Shown here in pieces: positions 29,101 to 44,100 of a DNA stretch of 64,000 nt (position 1 is the first letter of the stretch; every line of letters starts with the position of its first letter). Source of the DNA: Nereocystis luetkeana (Eukaryota; Sar; Phaeophyceae; Laminariales; Laminariaceae); assembly GCA_031213475.1 (NCBI GenBank), contig JARUPZ010000016.1, positions 8,448,270 through 8,512,269 on the forward strand. Direction: 5' to 3'. The translations under genes and the position numbers were made by a program. The notes beneath the pieces were generated by a model, which was not told where the DNA came from, ran no database searches, and saw nothing but the letters and a program-made list of their open reading frames with translations.

Positions 29101-32100
29101 TTGAAATCGCGATAAAACACGAGATACCTGGCCCAGCGAGCGACCGTTGTCCAGCTGCAAGCAACAGCCCTGTCTGTTTGCGCGTTCCTACCAGTCTGCC
29201 AGCACCATTCCGAGCGGTATCCACTTGGGATTCCCACAAGCGCGATCAACCAAGTAATGCCAGTTGCTGCTGTCAAAGTGAGCTACCAGTACGCACTGCG
29301 TACTCAGTCAAAGAGTATGAAGCGTAACGCCGAATTTTCTCTACGGCAACAAACTGCACGTTATTCTCACATCGGTTCCCGATCTCTAGTAGTAGTTTCC
29401 GTTCACGGGAAAGCATAGGAATCATAATTAAGTGTGGTTTGCATACATACATAAGGGATAATATACTCTTTTTGGGCCAATCGCGGGTTCTGCCTATTCA
29501 TACTATGGTTCCAAGTACGTGTCGAGGGGGGTGCCCCAGATATCAATGCGGCATGGTTAATACTATGGTTCCAAGTACGCGTCGAGGGGGGTGCACCAGA
29601 GATCAATGTGAGACTCAACGAATCCGAAAGTGTACATTGTCTTGGTTGCACTACCCGGTAGCCTACTGAGTCACCTTCTGAGTCAAGTGACTCGGTAAGA
29701 CCAGTGGGTAGTGCAACAAAACCAACACACCTCAGTAACCCCTCAAGTCACCTGGACCGCATCTCTGAAGGGCGTGACGTGCCGCATGGACAGAAGTGTT
29801 TGCAGTTGAAGCTGGGCATCCTCCAGCTCCTCGATCGTGCCCCCATACGCCTGATAAATCGCGAAAAACAAGCATATTGAAAAGGAGACCGGTATCTGAC
29901 CGTCGTTAACCGTTTTAGGGTTGTTAGTACTGCAGTCTCGTTATGGGGGCAAACCACTCAACTCACAAGAAAATTGTCTCTGAAACGAGACCGCAAATCT
30001 ACAAGGGTTACGACACAATAGCGAGACGAAGCCGATGCTTGACCACCCCTAAGACACAACCAACCGGAAGAGGAGACACATACGTGACCGTCGTGAGACA
30101 TACAAAAAGTAAATGCCACTTCTGTAGGGGTGGGTGGTGCTCCGAGATCTCACCCGAAGCACAACTTCGAAGAAACGTTGCTCACCTGACCCGACCAGCC
30201 TTCACATACGCTACGTATCATATAGCCTTGAAACAAACGCCTGGGATATCAACCCGTGATAATATCATACATACCTGTAGTTGCTCGCTTGAGGAGCTTG
30301 ACTCTTTTAGGACTGCAGTCCCGTTTTGGGGACAACCCACTCAAATTCGAAGTAGTTTGTCTCCAAAACGGGACTGCAGTACTATTAAGCGGTCAGAAAA
30401 CGCAACCCCTACCGTTGGATGAGTCCTTCAGTGGAGGAGGATGTTTACATCTCACCATCGTAAATGACGCAAATAAAAGAATAAGCCGGTGTCAGCGAGA
30501 TTTTTCATGGAATACGTGACAGTGGTGCGAATGGCGTTGTGGAACGTGCTATTTGTTTTCTACGCACAAGCGAACTCTCCGCCCATTAAGGGCGAGATCG
30601 TTGGCGGCGCGCATGGGCTGCGCCCTTTTGTTTTTAGTGCTCTGTCGTTGCTGCCGGGGACTCTAATGACAACCACGGTAAGATACAATCGGAAGAGGAG
30701 ACAGATACCTGACCACTACAAGACACACCACTTTTTGTTTTCTTCTTCTTGGTTTTCCCTTGGTTTTTTCATCTTTCGGGAGTATTTCGGAGTGACCCAC
30801 GTTAATTAAGGCTCATGCTATCTGCACATTTTCGGGTGGAAAATAAAATACCACAAAAAATCGGAGATCGGTAGCCGAGTCTTTTTGGTCGCGCACATCC
30901 ACACAACTACAAGGTAAAAAACACGGTTCGAGCGTACTGCTTTTGTTTCCACGCGCTGCTAAACAGTAGTGCAGTGCAAGCTGTACCGCCATATGCACAG
31001 GAAACCACACTTGACATCCTGCACTGCTTACGTAATTTATTTTGTGCAAAAGCCAAAAATAGATATACTTATGCCTTTCGAGCCATTTACAGGTATACCT
31101 GCGCCTTTTGACAGCCCGCACTGCTCTACATGTTTTCTGCGTGTGTGATTCCTTTAGCCCTTGGCTCTGTCAAACCCTTGCCCTTCTTTCGTCGTGACTC
31201 ACACCCGGGGTCTACACCAGGAACCACCCGCCCTGTTAGGATGTTCACCTCAGTTCCCATGGCCCATTGGGGTCGGTGCTGCCTCTCGCGCTCGCTACCT
31301 CACGTCAAAAACGCTGCCCGTACCGACATCACATGTACCATAATAGCTACCAGATACATGCTAGACAGCACCACTTTACCCGGAAAGTGTAAGGACCGTT
31401 TGGATATTCAAAATTGAAAATTGAAAAAACGATCCTTCCATTTTCGGGAGTGTATTTGTATGCGCGCTTTTTGTGCGCTTGGTACGTACCAGGTAGCAGA
31501 ATCCAACCTGTTCGGAAACATCAGGACAGTTTTTAGGTATCCCTAAGAAAACTAAAAAACGGCCCTCTTACATTGACGGTAGCTTGCCACTTACTCGAGA
31601 AAATGGTTCACACATTCTGTGTGCGAGACGAATAGAACTAACACTAGACCTAGACCTACTGTAAGCTTAACTCGGCCAATCAGAGCAACCCTTACCCTGA
31701 CCCTAAGCCAATGAGACCGAATCTCGAATAATAGGCAAGCGCCCCAGCTTGTATTTCCATCCAGAAGTGGCACTGTGTCACGCGTTCGCCCCAACCGTTT
31801 GTCATGCTATAGTGTGAACCCTGTTAGGGGCTTCAAGGCACGCCTCCAAGGTGAAAACGTGTCGAAAACAAGTGACGACTACATCATCGGTCATACACAC
31901 CGAATGATGGAGCCCGGGCACTTGAAAGTCATGCCTTATAGGGGAAAACGCGTCGAAAACAAGTGACGATTACCGCATCGATCACGCGCACACAAAGAAA
32001 AAACCCCGGCCTGGTGGCGAGGTCGGGGATGTATGCACGCAAGCGGGAATAAGGTAGCATGGTATTCGTAGTTGTGCTGCTGCGCGCTCCCGCTAGTGGA

Positions 32101-35100
32101 GGGGACTGCAGTCATCAGAACCCAAAATTGACCCAAAAACCATATATCCCCTCTATGTGCATGCAGTCCGTATTTGGTCCTCATTACTATACATGGTCCC
32201 CCGTAAATAGACGACGGGCAAATATATAATACCTAGGATCGTTCCTGTGGTTTTGGTTGTAAATTCGAGGCCTCACCTTAAGGACGGGCACTCCTCTGTT
32301 TTTCCACGATGTGAACTCGAATGAGGCGCGGTCCCACTGGTCCGTCATATCGTTGAGCTTGTCGGCAATGGTCAATTGTTTGTCCGCTCCCTCACATATC
32401 TGGGCATTTTATTTTATACGAAATGGTTAGCGCAGAGAGGTGGCGCTTTCTTAGCGAGTAACAAGAAGACCACATATTTTTTACCTCTACATCGATCGGC
32501 CATCTCCAGAGCTAGGGGATCAAGTCCTGTAACCATGGACAATGTTTTTGGCGATGGGTTAATGTGATATGAACAATAACAACAACAAATCTCTACCTTG
32601 GTCCATAATATAGCTCTCTATGTATCCGCAGGGTAGAAGCAACCTCCCACGAGTTGAGAGATGGAAACCAAGAATGACTGATGAAACCAAAACGAAACAA
32701 AAAACACACACGACTGCGAGCATTTCAGGTATATCATGTACCTGAGACCTAACCACCTGTGTCGCACACCTGTCCGCGTCATAAAAAACTGCTTCAATCG
32801 CTTCAACGTCAAGTGGATTCGAGTCATGCGTATCGTACGTTTTTCGTCGATTTCGCGCAACGGATGTTCCAAACACAAGGTCATTTTTTTACAACCCTTG
32901 GGAGTGATTTCCTCGGCTTTTTCGCTTGCCTGTCTGCAGGCCACGCCTGAGCGGGAGAGGGGCGCCAATTCTAATCGAAGCCATGACAAAACAGCAATAA
33001 CGCCCCCCGGCTCAATTTTCAAAAATTGGTTCTGGAACGACGATAAGCGCCTCTCCCCTACGAAGTCGCATAGCCACAAAGCCCAGGCCGTTGTCGATTC
33101 AGATACTTGCTCAGACGAAATGAATACGTACCAACTACCAACTATAAAATATCTGATAGTTGACAAGCTGCGGCCGGAGGTATTGGTACTTAATCGGAGA
33201 GTAATGATATACCCTCGATCATGCCCCCCGCACTCACCTCCTCCACATCGTCTTTGAATTTCAAGATGGGACTGTCCATAATATGGGCCAGGCTGAATGT
33301 TTCGCTCTCGTACGGAAAGGTGGTCTTGGTGATGGTCATCACTTCCTGCCAATGGCGAGGCTTGATGCTCGGTTTTCGAAGGTTTTCGATGAGAGGGAGA
33401 ATTTCCTGGAAGTCCGTGATTTTGCTCAGCAGCACCTGTGTGTGGGTGTGGATTGGAATCCCGTCCGGCACACGTGGCGATTACCAAAACAATTGCAATA
33501 TGGCTGTGTTACTACAAACAAGAGCAGACTCACAAGGATACGAATAAAATCTCGTCAACATAGAACACGTAGGGGCTTTGGTTCACGCATGTCCGCCCAA
33601 GGTTCGCTACCAACAGCAAGCTCGGCCCGTTGACGGCATGCAACAAGGTTTTCGTTCTTTACAACAAGGGCAAATCAATAGCTTCCCCGTCTCCTCAACT
33701 TGGAAAAAAATAAACGTTTCACCCTTTCAGAACCCTGCCACTCTGTCCCCAAATATACGGATCGTTCGGATTGAATAATAATATACAAAGGCCCTTATTT
33801 TTTACATGGATAAGCATAGTTTAACCCTCAGTTATCCCTAGACTGTATTCCCAGTGACGTTGCGTTTATACTACTGACTAAGTGGTATACATTTAGATAT
33901 CACGCCCCTGCAGCTTTTGCCGCTCTTCTCGTTGGGATACATTTGTCTTGGGGGCTGGCTTTCTAGATGTGTACAGCAGTACGTCGAGGTAGTAGTGGGT
34001 TTCTACACGCCAACCGGTGATACCAAAAGGGGGCAATGGGCCACGCATGCTACGGTAGGGGGGTATACTGCTTTGGGCGCAACACATTTTTGGCTGTCAG
34101 GGCTCTTAACCTATTAATACCACCCTGAGGTACTGCCCAATAGCTCTGCGGTGCCGTTCGTGTGTTGCCGTTCAATAAAGTTGCCTACGACTAGCCCATG
34201 GGGTTGTGTTTATCGACGCGCGTTCTGAACAATCATCTCAACACCGGGTTTTGAGTGGGGTACAGAGATCTTCATGTCAGGGACGAAACTCAGGGGTGTA
34301 TACAAGATATCTCCGGTACGTCGCAACCGTGATATCACCAACATGGTCTATATCCACCTATGATACCCGGGGGTGTACTCAATATGTCCCTGGTAATCTG
34401 CATGCGTTATATTATCCGCAGAATTGATATCCGCCCAAAATATCCGGGGATGTGCTCAAGATGTCCTATGTGTTATATTATCCGCATAATCCCTCCACGT
34501 ATGATACCCGGGGATGTTCCCAAGGGTGTCCCCTGATGACCACAAAGCTGAGAAACGTTTCTTACCCTTAACATTAGCCTATCATAACCTGCCTGACCCC
34601 AAGATGACAGCGACTTTGCTCCCGTGTTCACTCATGCAACACGCCTCTACCCCGACGCAAACACCTTTTACTCAGACGTTCGGGTGGGCCACCAGCAAGC
34701 GGCAATCCTTACGAAGAGACGCTTCGCACTTCCTCTCGAAGCAAAGCGACAGATACAACGGCGAAGGACGACGGCGGGGAAAAGTCACCTGGAAGGCCTC
34801 CCACTCCCTCAGCTTTTTAGGCATCTTTCTGCAGCGCGAGTCAAACGATGCCACCATCTCCGACATCACGGCGAGTTCGTCTTCAGCCGATGTCCACAAG
34901 ACCTCCCGGTACCTGTCCCGGTCATAATGTTATATACATGGTTCAGTGCAGGATGATCGCGTGACTGGCCATCGGGCAATAATCCTCCCCATTGAAAATT
35001 CAAGCCCTCCCCCCGAACATATTCCGTGCACGCGAAAAAGCAGCAAAACTCTGAACACCGTGGCTTGAATTCTGACCTTTCCGCAATGCCGCCCATACCG

Positions 35101-38100
35101 CAGTACGGACGACGAAAAACACGAGGAAAAGCCGAAACGCGGGCGCAATGTCTTCGGGCGACGCACCTGTTATTGATCATAAAGCCCAATTCCGACCTTG
35201 CTATCCTGACCGCGAATACAACTCTGTTATTAATAAAAAACGGGGGAGTACATTCCTATTATTGTATTATGTCTCTTTACCGAGGATCGTCTAATAATGC
35301 AAGTATTTGATTGGACTATGCCTTCTGCACCAGTCCCGTTGCCCTCCCTCACCCGGCACGTCCCCACGCACTGAGTGGACGCTCAGCCGGCGTATCGTAT
35401 ACTCAGCGCGCGGTTAGTTTATCTGTAAATGATCTGGGCACATGAAACCATGAATACTACTTCCGGGTGGTACAATCCCCGTTTGGACTCTGATATTAGT
35501 ATAAAACGGAGATTGAATATTTCGCCCAAGTGGTATACTTATGCAAGTTTAGACCCGCTTTAGAGCTTGCATCCCACGCTTTGTTTCGGGGGGGGGGGGG
35601 TTACTTGGAGATAGCGAGAGGTCGGTTTTGTTTTTGCACATGGTGAAGGTTGCAGGCAGTGCTCGCCAGATGCCTTCTGAACGAAGAAAAGGCGAGGTCA
35701 CCATCATCATCATCCAGACAGGCGATAACGCTTGCTAGGCACGTATGATGAGGAGACACTCGCTACAATTCATAACGCCGCAACAGGGGAGAGGGGATAC
35801 CCTTACTGTAGCAATTTATCACACCGGGTAATGTCCAGAGCCGTGCTACGGTAGGTGCTGGGGCTACCATTAGAGGGTTGTGCACTTTCGAGCCCAACCA
35901 TTTCTCACTGACGAAGCGCTCCTCGAGTGCGGAACTAACCCAGCAACTTTCGCAGTCAACTCATCCCCCGGTGAGGGTTGGCGATGCACCTTTAGGTTTC
36001 AAGTATTTTCTGGCCGGTTGAGCTCCTTAACTGCGTAACTACGGGTTCATACGATACTTGAAAAACAAATCTATAATCTGCTTGATTTGTGTGATCTGTG
36101 TGATCTGTATGATCTGTATGATCTGTGTGATCTGTATAATTTGTGCGATCTGCATGATCTGTGTGATATGTATGATCTGTGTGATCTGTATGATCCGTGT
36201 GATGTGTATGATAAGTATGGTATATGTGACCTGTATGATCTGTATGATCTGTATGACCTGTGATATCTGTAGGACCTGCATGATCTACATTATCTACATT
36301 ATCTACATGATCTGCATGTTTCTTAGTATAGCTCATGTTGCAGGGTGAGAGCCGTATGATGTGCATGGTCTAGATGGTGTTGCCGAGTGGGAACCGAAAT
36401 ATTGATCGGGTTGCGCGTGAGCAAAACTTCTCCGAAGTCAAGTTTCGGGAGGGGGGGGCGGGTTACCGAGCACCTCATGCGAGGATATGGCACCACCCGT
36501 ATAAGATGGCATTGCTCGAGTACCGAAATGCATTTACAACAAGATATTCGATACAACCCCCCCCCCCTGTGGGGTTGTGTGTCGGGCATAGTAAGTAGCT
36601 TGCCCTTGTTGTCGAATTCGGTTTTGCTGGGGTAGGGTTCAAAGCTCCTCAAGTGAGGAGCCTCATATACCAGGTATATGCCTATATAGTGCATATCTAT
36701 ATTAATACAAACATTGAGGTGCTACCACCTCTACCGTAGCAAGCGACCGCTTAACCGCGCTAAAGTCTGAGCTAAGCGCGGGGATGATCTATCCAGGCGG
36801 GGGCAGGCAGGACCGCCGACTGGGCCAGCAGCAGGCCCAATCTAAACACAATACCTACTACTCCACAATGGCCGGTGAAGAGGGCGTAAACTATTACAAA
36901 AAAAAAAACAAGCAAGTAAGGGGCGCCGTGCTCCTCCGTACTAGCAGAGATCCTTAGACAGACGCGTTCTACGATAGGAGCACTAACTTGGTATATATAC
37001 ATATATACCAGGTATATATCACCATTTTTTGCCTTGCAAGGCAATTTTTCTGATTTTTGGGCCTTCTCATCTGAGAAACTAGCTGTACCAATCGCCTTCG
37101 GGCATTACGACCGTTTTCGTTGCAAAGACCTTATTGGCCATGGGAGTGTTCTCGTGGGATTAAAGGTGATTTCCTTTATTAAAGCCAGCTCTTTTGGGTG
37201 GGATATAGAGCTAGTTCCTCAAGTGAGGAGCCTCAGATACTTCTCAGAAATTCACAGATGATGCACACCTCGCAGCATGCGCCCCTATTAGGGGGGGGGG
37301 CTAGTAACACATACACATACCTACAGTAGTACAAAGCAAAACCCACGATGTGACTATAAAATCAGGTCCTTACTCACCATACATATGCAGTTGTGATCAC
37401 TGCCTGTAGGCTGCCCTATAGCATTGGTGGTCTATCAGACACCCCCCTTCAATTCGACATTATCCCAGGACGGAATACGAGGTCAGCGTGTGAAGCGGTA
37501 TGTGGAACGCCCAAGCACTCGGAAATGGTTCGCACCTTGGACAGATCATCGATTCTCACTCCATGATCTAGATCTTTCAGGCCAGATAGATATATATTCC
37601 CGATCTGTATGATCTGTATGATCCGTACCAGGTATGATTTAGCTCATGTCGCCGGGTGAGACCCGTACAATCTGCATGATCTACGACAAGTTTTCTGGGT
37701 ATTGTACAGATACGATGCTGACAACGGCAAGTTAGGACACAGATGGTCTACGGTAGATCGTGATCTGTCCGAGGTGTGAAATGGTTGAACTACCCGACGC
37801 CCTATAACCCTCCCCCCACCTCTCAAGCGTGTGGACCACGTCCATGTACAGGCCGTACAGCTGGTCCAACAAACACGTCTCCTTCTTGGTCTTGACCAGC
37901 TCCGGATGCTGCGTGTTCTTCAACGCGAACAGCTCCTCCCCTGCAGTGTACATCTCAGCCTGTGCATGCAGACGGCGTGTCCAAAATCGCTGGATTGATC
38001 ACACCGCTCGCGTTCATCATACTGCAGTATCCAGACTTCCGGGTTGATACCACGATGGTGCCTTTGATGACCCCAGATATGTACCTTCGCTTCGACACAG

Positions 38101-41100
38101 CTCTGCCATCCATCGTACTGCTATATCCATACTTCCGGGTTGATACATTGGTGCCTTTGGTGACTTACTGTGGGAAATATATTTCGCTTCGACACGGCGC
38201 TGCCATCATACTGCCGTATCCATAGTTCCGAGTTGATATATTGGGGCATTCGCTGACTCACTATACTCTTCGGTTCTACATGCATCCTACTGGCAGGTCC
38301 ATACTTCTGGGTTGACACGTTGGCGCCTTTGAGAACTCAAAGGTATGTACCTTGGGTTCGTTACATTGGGGCCTTTGGTGACTCAAGAGCTATTATCTCG
38401 GGTTGACACAATGGGACCTTTGCTAAGTCGAAGAGCTGCACCTTGGGCTCGATACATTGGGGCCTTTATTGACTCAGAAGCTATACATCCGGTTTGACGC
38501 ATTGGTGCAGGAGTTACACCTTCCGTTTGACACGTTAAGGCCTTTGGTGACTCACGAGTTATACCTTCCGCTTGGCATATTAGGTCATTGGTGACTCAAG
38601 AGCTATACATTCCGTTTGACACATTGGGGCCTTTGGTTACTCAAGATGTGGAGACATCTATTGTACGGGGGGCTAAACAATGGCGCACTTCGTAGCGTGA
38701 AATGCGATGGAAATAGATCGCACGAGAGCTGCACAGATGCGTATTTCCTGGTTGGTCTCTACATTTCTGACTGGCGCGGATCCTCGACAAAAGAACAATT
38801 CAGTATCGTTGGGAAACCAAATTTGTTTCAGAGCGAAAGTTCTTCAAAGTGGCACGGTAAGGCTCTCGCGCCTTGTCATAGACCCAAGGAAGTCTATTTT
38901 CGTAGAAATCGTTCAAGCTTCAAGTCAAATGCCGTTCGAGTGGCGTGGCTAAAACCACTCTCGCGCTCTAGGCCAGACAGCATCATCAACGCAGCGAAAT
39001 TCTTGCAGCATGAGGGGGAAAAAATACCAAACAAACTTTTGCGGTGCATGCGTTCAAAGAGCCTTCCACATCGCGATACAAGCTGTATTATGGATGACAC
39101 CGGGAGCAACGGCTCTCGTGCAGCCCTATCATGAACAAAAACAAAAACACACCTTCCTCTCCCGCAGCTGCATCTCTTCTTTGAACCTCCGCAATCGTTC
39201 TACCGCCTCTAGGGGCGAAATTCCTTGGACCATCGGACCGGAAGCCTCCCACTCTCTTCGAAATTTCCGGACATCCTCCTTCAACTCCTACCGAACACAC
39301 ACGTTGAACAAGAGCGCAAATGGACTAGACGATATGGGTGACAGGGAGCATAAAAAATTAGGTGCAAACCCCTACCCGGGCGTGCATCGATGGGGAGAAG
39401 GGGCAGTGCGGTCCTCTCGAAAGGAGGCTTGGCCTCGCTGGACGTGATTTTTGTCAGAATAGGGCGCACAATGCGTGTGTGCCACTTTCTTCGCGAACAG
39501 GGGGTGCAGGGAGCACTTATCGCGGCGCTGGGTTAACCTCGGTACGAGGAAAATTGCCGATCGTTGGACCACTGACTGAGGCAGGGAGCCTCCTTTGATC
39601 CAACGCTTTTACTCAAAACGGTCGGCGAAAGGCATAGAAGAATACAACAAGAACAGTTAGCGAATGCTCAGCTCTGTCGAATCGGTTGCAGGAACCACCG
39701 AATCGATCGATACAGCGGGGCATGGCACGCGGTCGGCCGCTCTGAACACAATCGTCGCGTGGATTTGGGGAGCGACAAGCCAACTCGTCCAAATCCCAAG
39801 CTGCGAGGAGACCGCGTCTTAAGCATAAACAAAAAATTGTGCCCGCCCTTACCTTGACGTTTCTGATCAGCTGCCTCTTGTACTTGCCCTGAACGCTTTG
39901 CAGCATGTCTGTCACCCTCTCGCAAACCTCAAGAAGTTTTCTCCAAGTCAGCCTGATAACGCTTTTCTGATCAATCTCCTCCTGTGGGGTGAGGTGCACG
40001 GTTCGCGGGCGATCAGGCAACTCCTTGGAGCTATGTACGTGTTTTACACCAGAGCTTCGCATCCAGTCCTAACGTTAGAGCCTACAGAAACGTTTGCATG
40101 AAAGCGACACCCGGTTTTCCTTCCATTGTCACAGCAACAAGCATCAGCTTTGTTTTGGCCAAACCGATGGCCTTGCTCCATGACATGCACGCCTCCAGGA
40201 TGTTGCCGGTGTAGAGTTATGCGCGGATATGCGTTGGTGCCTTGCTAGATGCAAGATATCCCGAACAAAACAGGCCGTACATCTGGGCGCGGCTCTAGAT
40301 CGTGCGGCCTGCACAAGGCTGTTTTGCTGGAGCATGGGCCATATATTGTCTCATTCATTAAAACACACTATAACTCAAGTAATGAATTACCGAATTTCAC
40401 CCACACCCTGTATGTATGTTACAGAGACAGGTTGATTTGATTGATATATCGTTTTATAGGCCGTATCGCCTCTTAATCCATACTAATATTAATAGCAAGA
40501 CTTTATCAAGTTGATTTCATCCATACCCCCCTTCACACACACATTTGAATAAACAAAACAAACCACTCCACCCACGTCGCCCGCAGGTAGAAACGTAAGT
40601 AATGGCCTTGAAATAGTGTAGATTCAATAGATTCCTTCGGTCTCCCTCGGGCATGGAATTACCTAAGAGTTAACTGCAGTGTTGAAGTCAACTACTGTAG
40701 TTATGAACCTGTCTTGAATAAGGTTACATATTCTTGTTGATCCGTAGCACGAGATCGCGTCTCCAAGGAACTTCGTCCTGAAAAAAAAAACATCTTACCG
40801 AGGTTAAACCCAATTCCGAGAGTAGCCACTGCTGTAGAGTATTATAGCCTACCTTTCCGACGAGCCCCCCGGGGAGATAGTGCTCCAGCATCTGGTACAT
40901 ATCAAGTATGGGCGTGATCTCCATCTCGATGCTGGATTCGCGTTCACGAACCTACCAAAAACCATACAAACAAACGCGGGCACGCTTGAAAACACGCTTC
41001 CGGCCAGGCGCTGTTTTCGGTGACCTAGTTAGACCACGTGTGTGTGCTTCTCCAGCATACAGACCGAATGGAATTAAACAAAAAAACAATGAAACCGCGT

Positions 41101-44100
41101 GCGAGGACTATGACATGAACGAGAACAAAAATCCTGGCTATTGGAGCACCTCTTTCAAGACGGGAACACCTCTTTCAAGACGCTCATGGCTTATTGCTAA
41201 ATCAGTGGAACGAGAAACAAAAGGGTAGAAAGCGGTTGTGATGTGATGTCTTTCAACCAAAATCGAAACAGTTGTAAGCACTTCTTCCAAGACGTTTGTG
41301 ACGTACAAGCAGTATCGTCGATCAGTGACAACAAACCAGAAGATCAGTTGCTATGTGATGGCTTTCAACGGACATGAAAAGGAAAACAAAACATTTGAGC
41401 ACCTCTTTCAAGACGTTCATGACGTATCGGAGCGAATCGAGCCCGTCCACTTCCACGTTCAGGCGTGTCGTCGTCACCCGGATGTAGTCCATGAGAGCCG
41501 TCATGCTATCTCGCGCTTGGTGGTGCACCTTGTGGGATGAATCATGACAGTTTTAACGTTGTATCATTTGTCTCCGCCTCCGACAATTTAATGCAACTAT
41601 TGGAATGGATGAGGCCTCCTGCCCCGATACAAGAAAGTCTCGCTCGGGATACATCACACCTCCGCGCTAAGCAACTCGTCGCGGCAGTAACCTTTGGGGA
41701 TTGAGACCACGACACAGATCTATCTGATTTAGATCCCATTTTTACGCGGGAAACAGTCTTATCTTCGTGGGACTTCGGTGTCGCCAAAACCTTCAAGAAC
41801 GCTACCCGACCACCGACGAACCCCACCCCACCACAACGAAAGCAGGTGGGGCTCCAACATTCGATGGAAATTGACGAAGCATCCACGCTCCACGGGTGGC
41901 CAGGACCCCCCCCCTTGCACAATATGGGGGTAAAGAAGCCCTAGTGGACACCTTCAATATCTGCCGTAGCACACCATTAGGCGTACCGAATTGACAGGCT
42001 GTCGACCCCTTGTGGTGTTTGCTACATTGCTCAACATCTCTACAAGGATTTATTTTTCACCCGCATTGTGCAGGGGGGGGGGGGGGGGGTCCCGACCACC
42101 TGTGTTCGCGAAGCCGAGGAAGCTGGATGCTGGAGCAGGGTTAATGACAAGACAAGCCTTCCTTGGGCGTTTGTTCACCTTGTTGGAGTATTGTATCTTC
42201 CACTGTCGAGACTCGCTGCTAAGCTGCAGCTTCAGGTTGGCGGTGTTCAAGCTGAGAGGCCCGATGCTGTGAAAGGTGGGGATCGCGTCGATCTCGCTCT
42301 CGATGTCCATAAACTTAGCGAGCTCGGCCTTTTTGAAGGAAAATTGAACGGAGGTTCGAGTTTTGGAGGGACAAAGGCACTGGGAGAATGACGTATTGAG
42401 TAGAGGGAGGCCCAAAGAAGGTAAAGGCTCGAAGGGACAAAAAACACTAGGTGAATGAGACGTTGAGGCAAGGGGTCCAAAGCAATGTATTCCCCTTTCT
42501 TCAGACCCACGACACGAAACGATTAGTTCGCCACCTGCCGCAAGGTATGGTGACATGCCTGCGAGCCGCGGCTGAGAGTAGAAAGGAAGGGTTCGTTAAT
42601 GAACCCTCGTGGGACGTCAGACGGGGGAAAAAAAAGACGGGAAAAAGTGACGAGTACAGCACCGAAAACTCCTTGAAGATCGAGAGGGGAAAATTACACA
42701 GATCGGTGTCCGGGTTACAATGAAAGGAGTCCTACGGCACGGGCAGGGAGCGACGTGACCTTAACCGTACTTCTCGGCGCTCACGCCGCTCGTAGACGGC
42801 TGATAGCACCGAAGATATCAGCCAATGTTCGGTCGCTAGTCTCGGAGTGCCACAACGTGAAGGCCATCATGACCAGACACCCAAGCTCTTGACATTTTTT
42901 TAATAAATCGTCCACCGGTATATATTACGGGGGACCATAGTTAATAGGACCTATGGTATACATAAAAACCTATATATTTAACCATTTTTACTAAAAATAT
43001 TCGGCCCTATTAACTATGGTCCCCCGTCTTAGTTGTTTCATGTCACGACTATGCGCTTGCGGAGAGCTGATACTGCTTTCCGTACAATGATTCCGTGACA
43101 ACTTTGATTTGCTGGTGTCGCGTCATAGCGACGGCATACATACGGAAATGGATGACAACGTCTTCCCTGCGACTCATTATGCGATGTCTCACCTCGTAGT
43201 CGCTGATGGCCGGGTTGGACGCGACGAACTGTTTGTACTGGACATCTTTGTCATCCTTCCAGAGCCAGTCGTACTTGCGGAACCGTAGCAAGTACTCATG
43301 AACCTTGTGGCCAAGCACAGGCGAAACATCCGCGAACGCGCGCAGGACATGTGCACTTGACTTACACGGGAGAGAGTAAATAACCGACTTGTGGCGCATA
43401 AAATACACCCGCGCATGCCGTGAAAACTCGTTGCGCACTACGAGAGTGTACCGCTCCTTCCCCAATCACCTTGCGATCGATGTGTGACGGGGTGGGTCAG
43501 ACAACAAGGAGCTGGGGGCCTTCACACCCTTGACAACGTTTTGTTTATTTTCTTCTTTCTGGGAATGTTCTTGGGTGATCAAAGTTGAAGCCCATGCTAC
43601 ACGTTGTTGGGTTGCGAACACGATACAAACATAAACACCGGCAACATGTTTCAAGAATAAAGTGCTCGAAAGATGGAGACACAGCTGCCACCCACCTTAC
43701 ACTACTTCTCAAAAGCCACGACGGTGTCACAACCCTCACTTTTTCTGGCGAGCATAGGTACTCCATGACACCCATAGCACCCACGTGTGCATACCGCTCG
43801 CAGTTGCGTCACATTGACCCACCTGCGTGGTGGTGGCGTACAGCGCCCCCGTGAGGAGCAGCACATTCTTGATGATCTCCAGATCGCATCCAAGTGCCTC
43901 GAAAAAGCTGAATCTAGCCGACTCGGGGACGTCGGCCTCGCCCCAGTCATTTAGTCGCTTTGCACACCTTGTGTTGTTGGTTGGCGGTCGAAGTCCAGCA
44001 GAGATGTCAGGAGACGGCAGGTTCGGGCGTCGTTAGTCATGAAATTTACAAGGTCGTACAATTCGTATGTTACGTCTAGACGGCTGTCCGTCAGTCTCGC

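Noticed and set aside
32618-33487. 289-codon minus-strand ORF
   Set aside because: It overlaps exon 28 in another frame, crosses that exon's acceptor and donor, and contains no recognisable domain; a shadow ORF.
36058-36348. Hydrophobic Ile/Cys/Met repeat ORF resembling a membrane protein
   Set aside because: Translation of the tgatctgta microsatellite.
40727-40778. Exon-like open stretch with acceptor TTCAG reading [17 protein letters not shown]
   Set aside because: Exon 23 joins exon 24 exactly ([12 protein letters not shown]) in phase 0, the stretch has no donor in phase, and it matches no family block.
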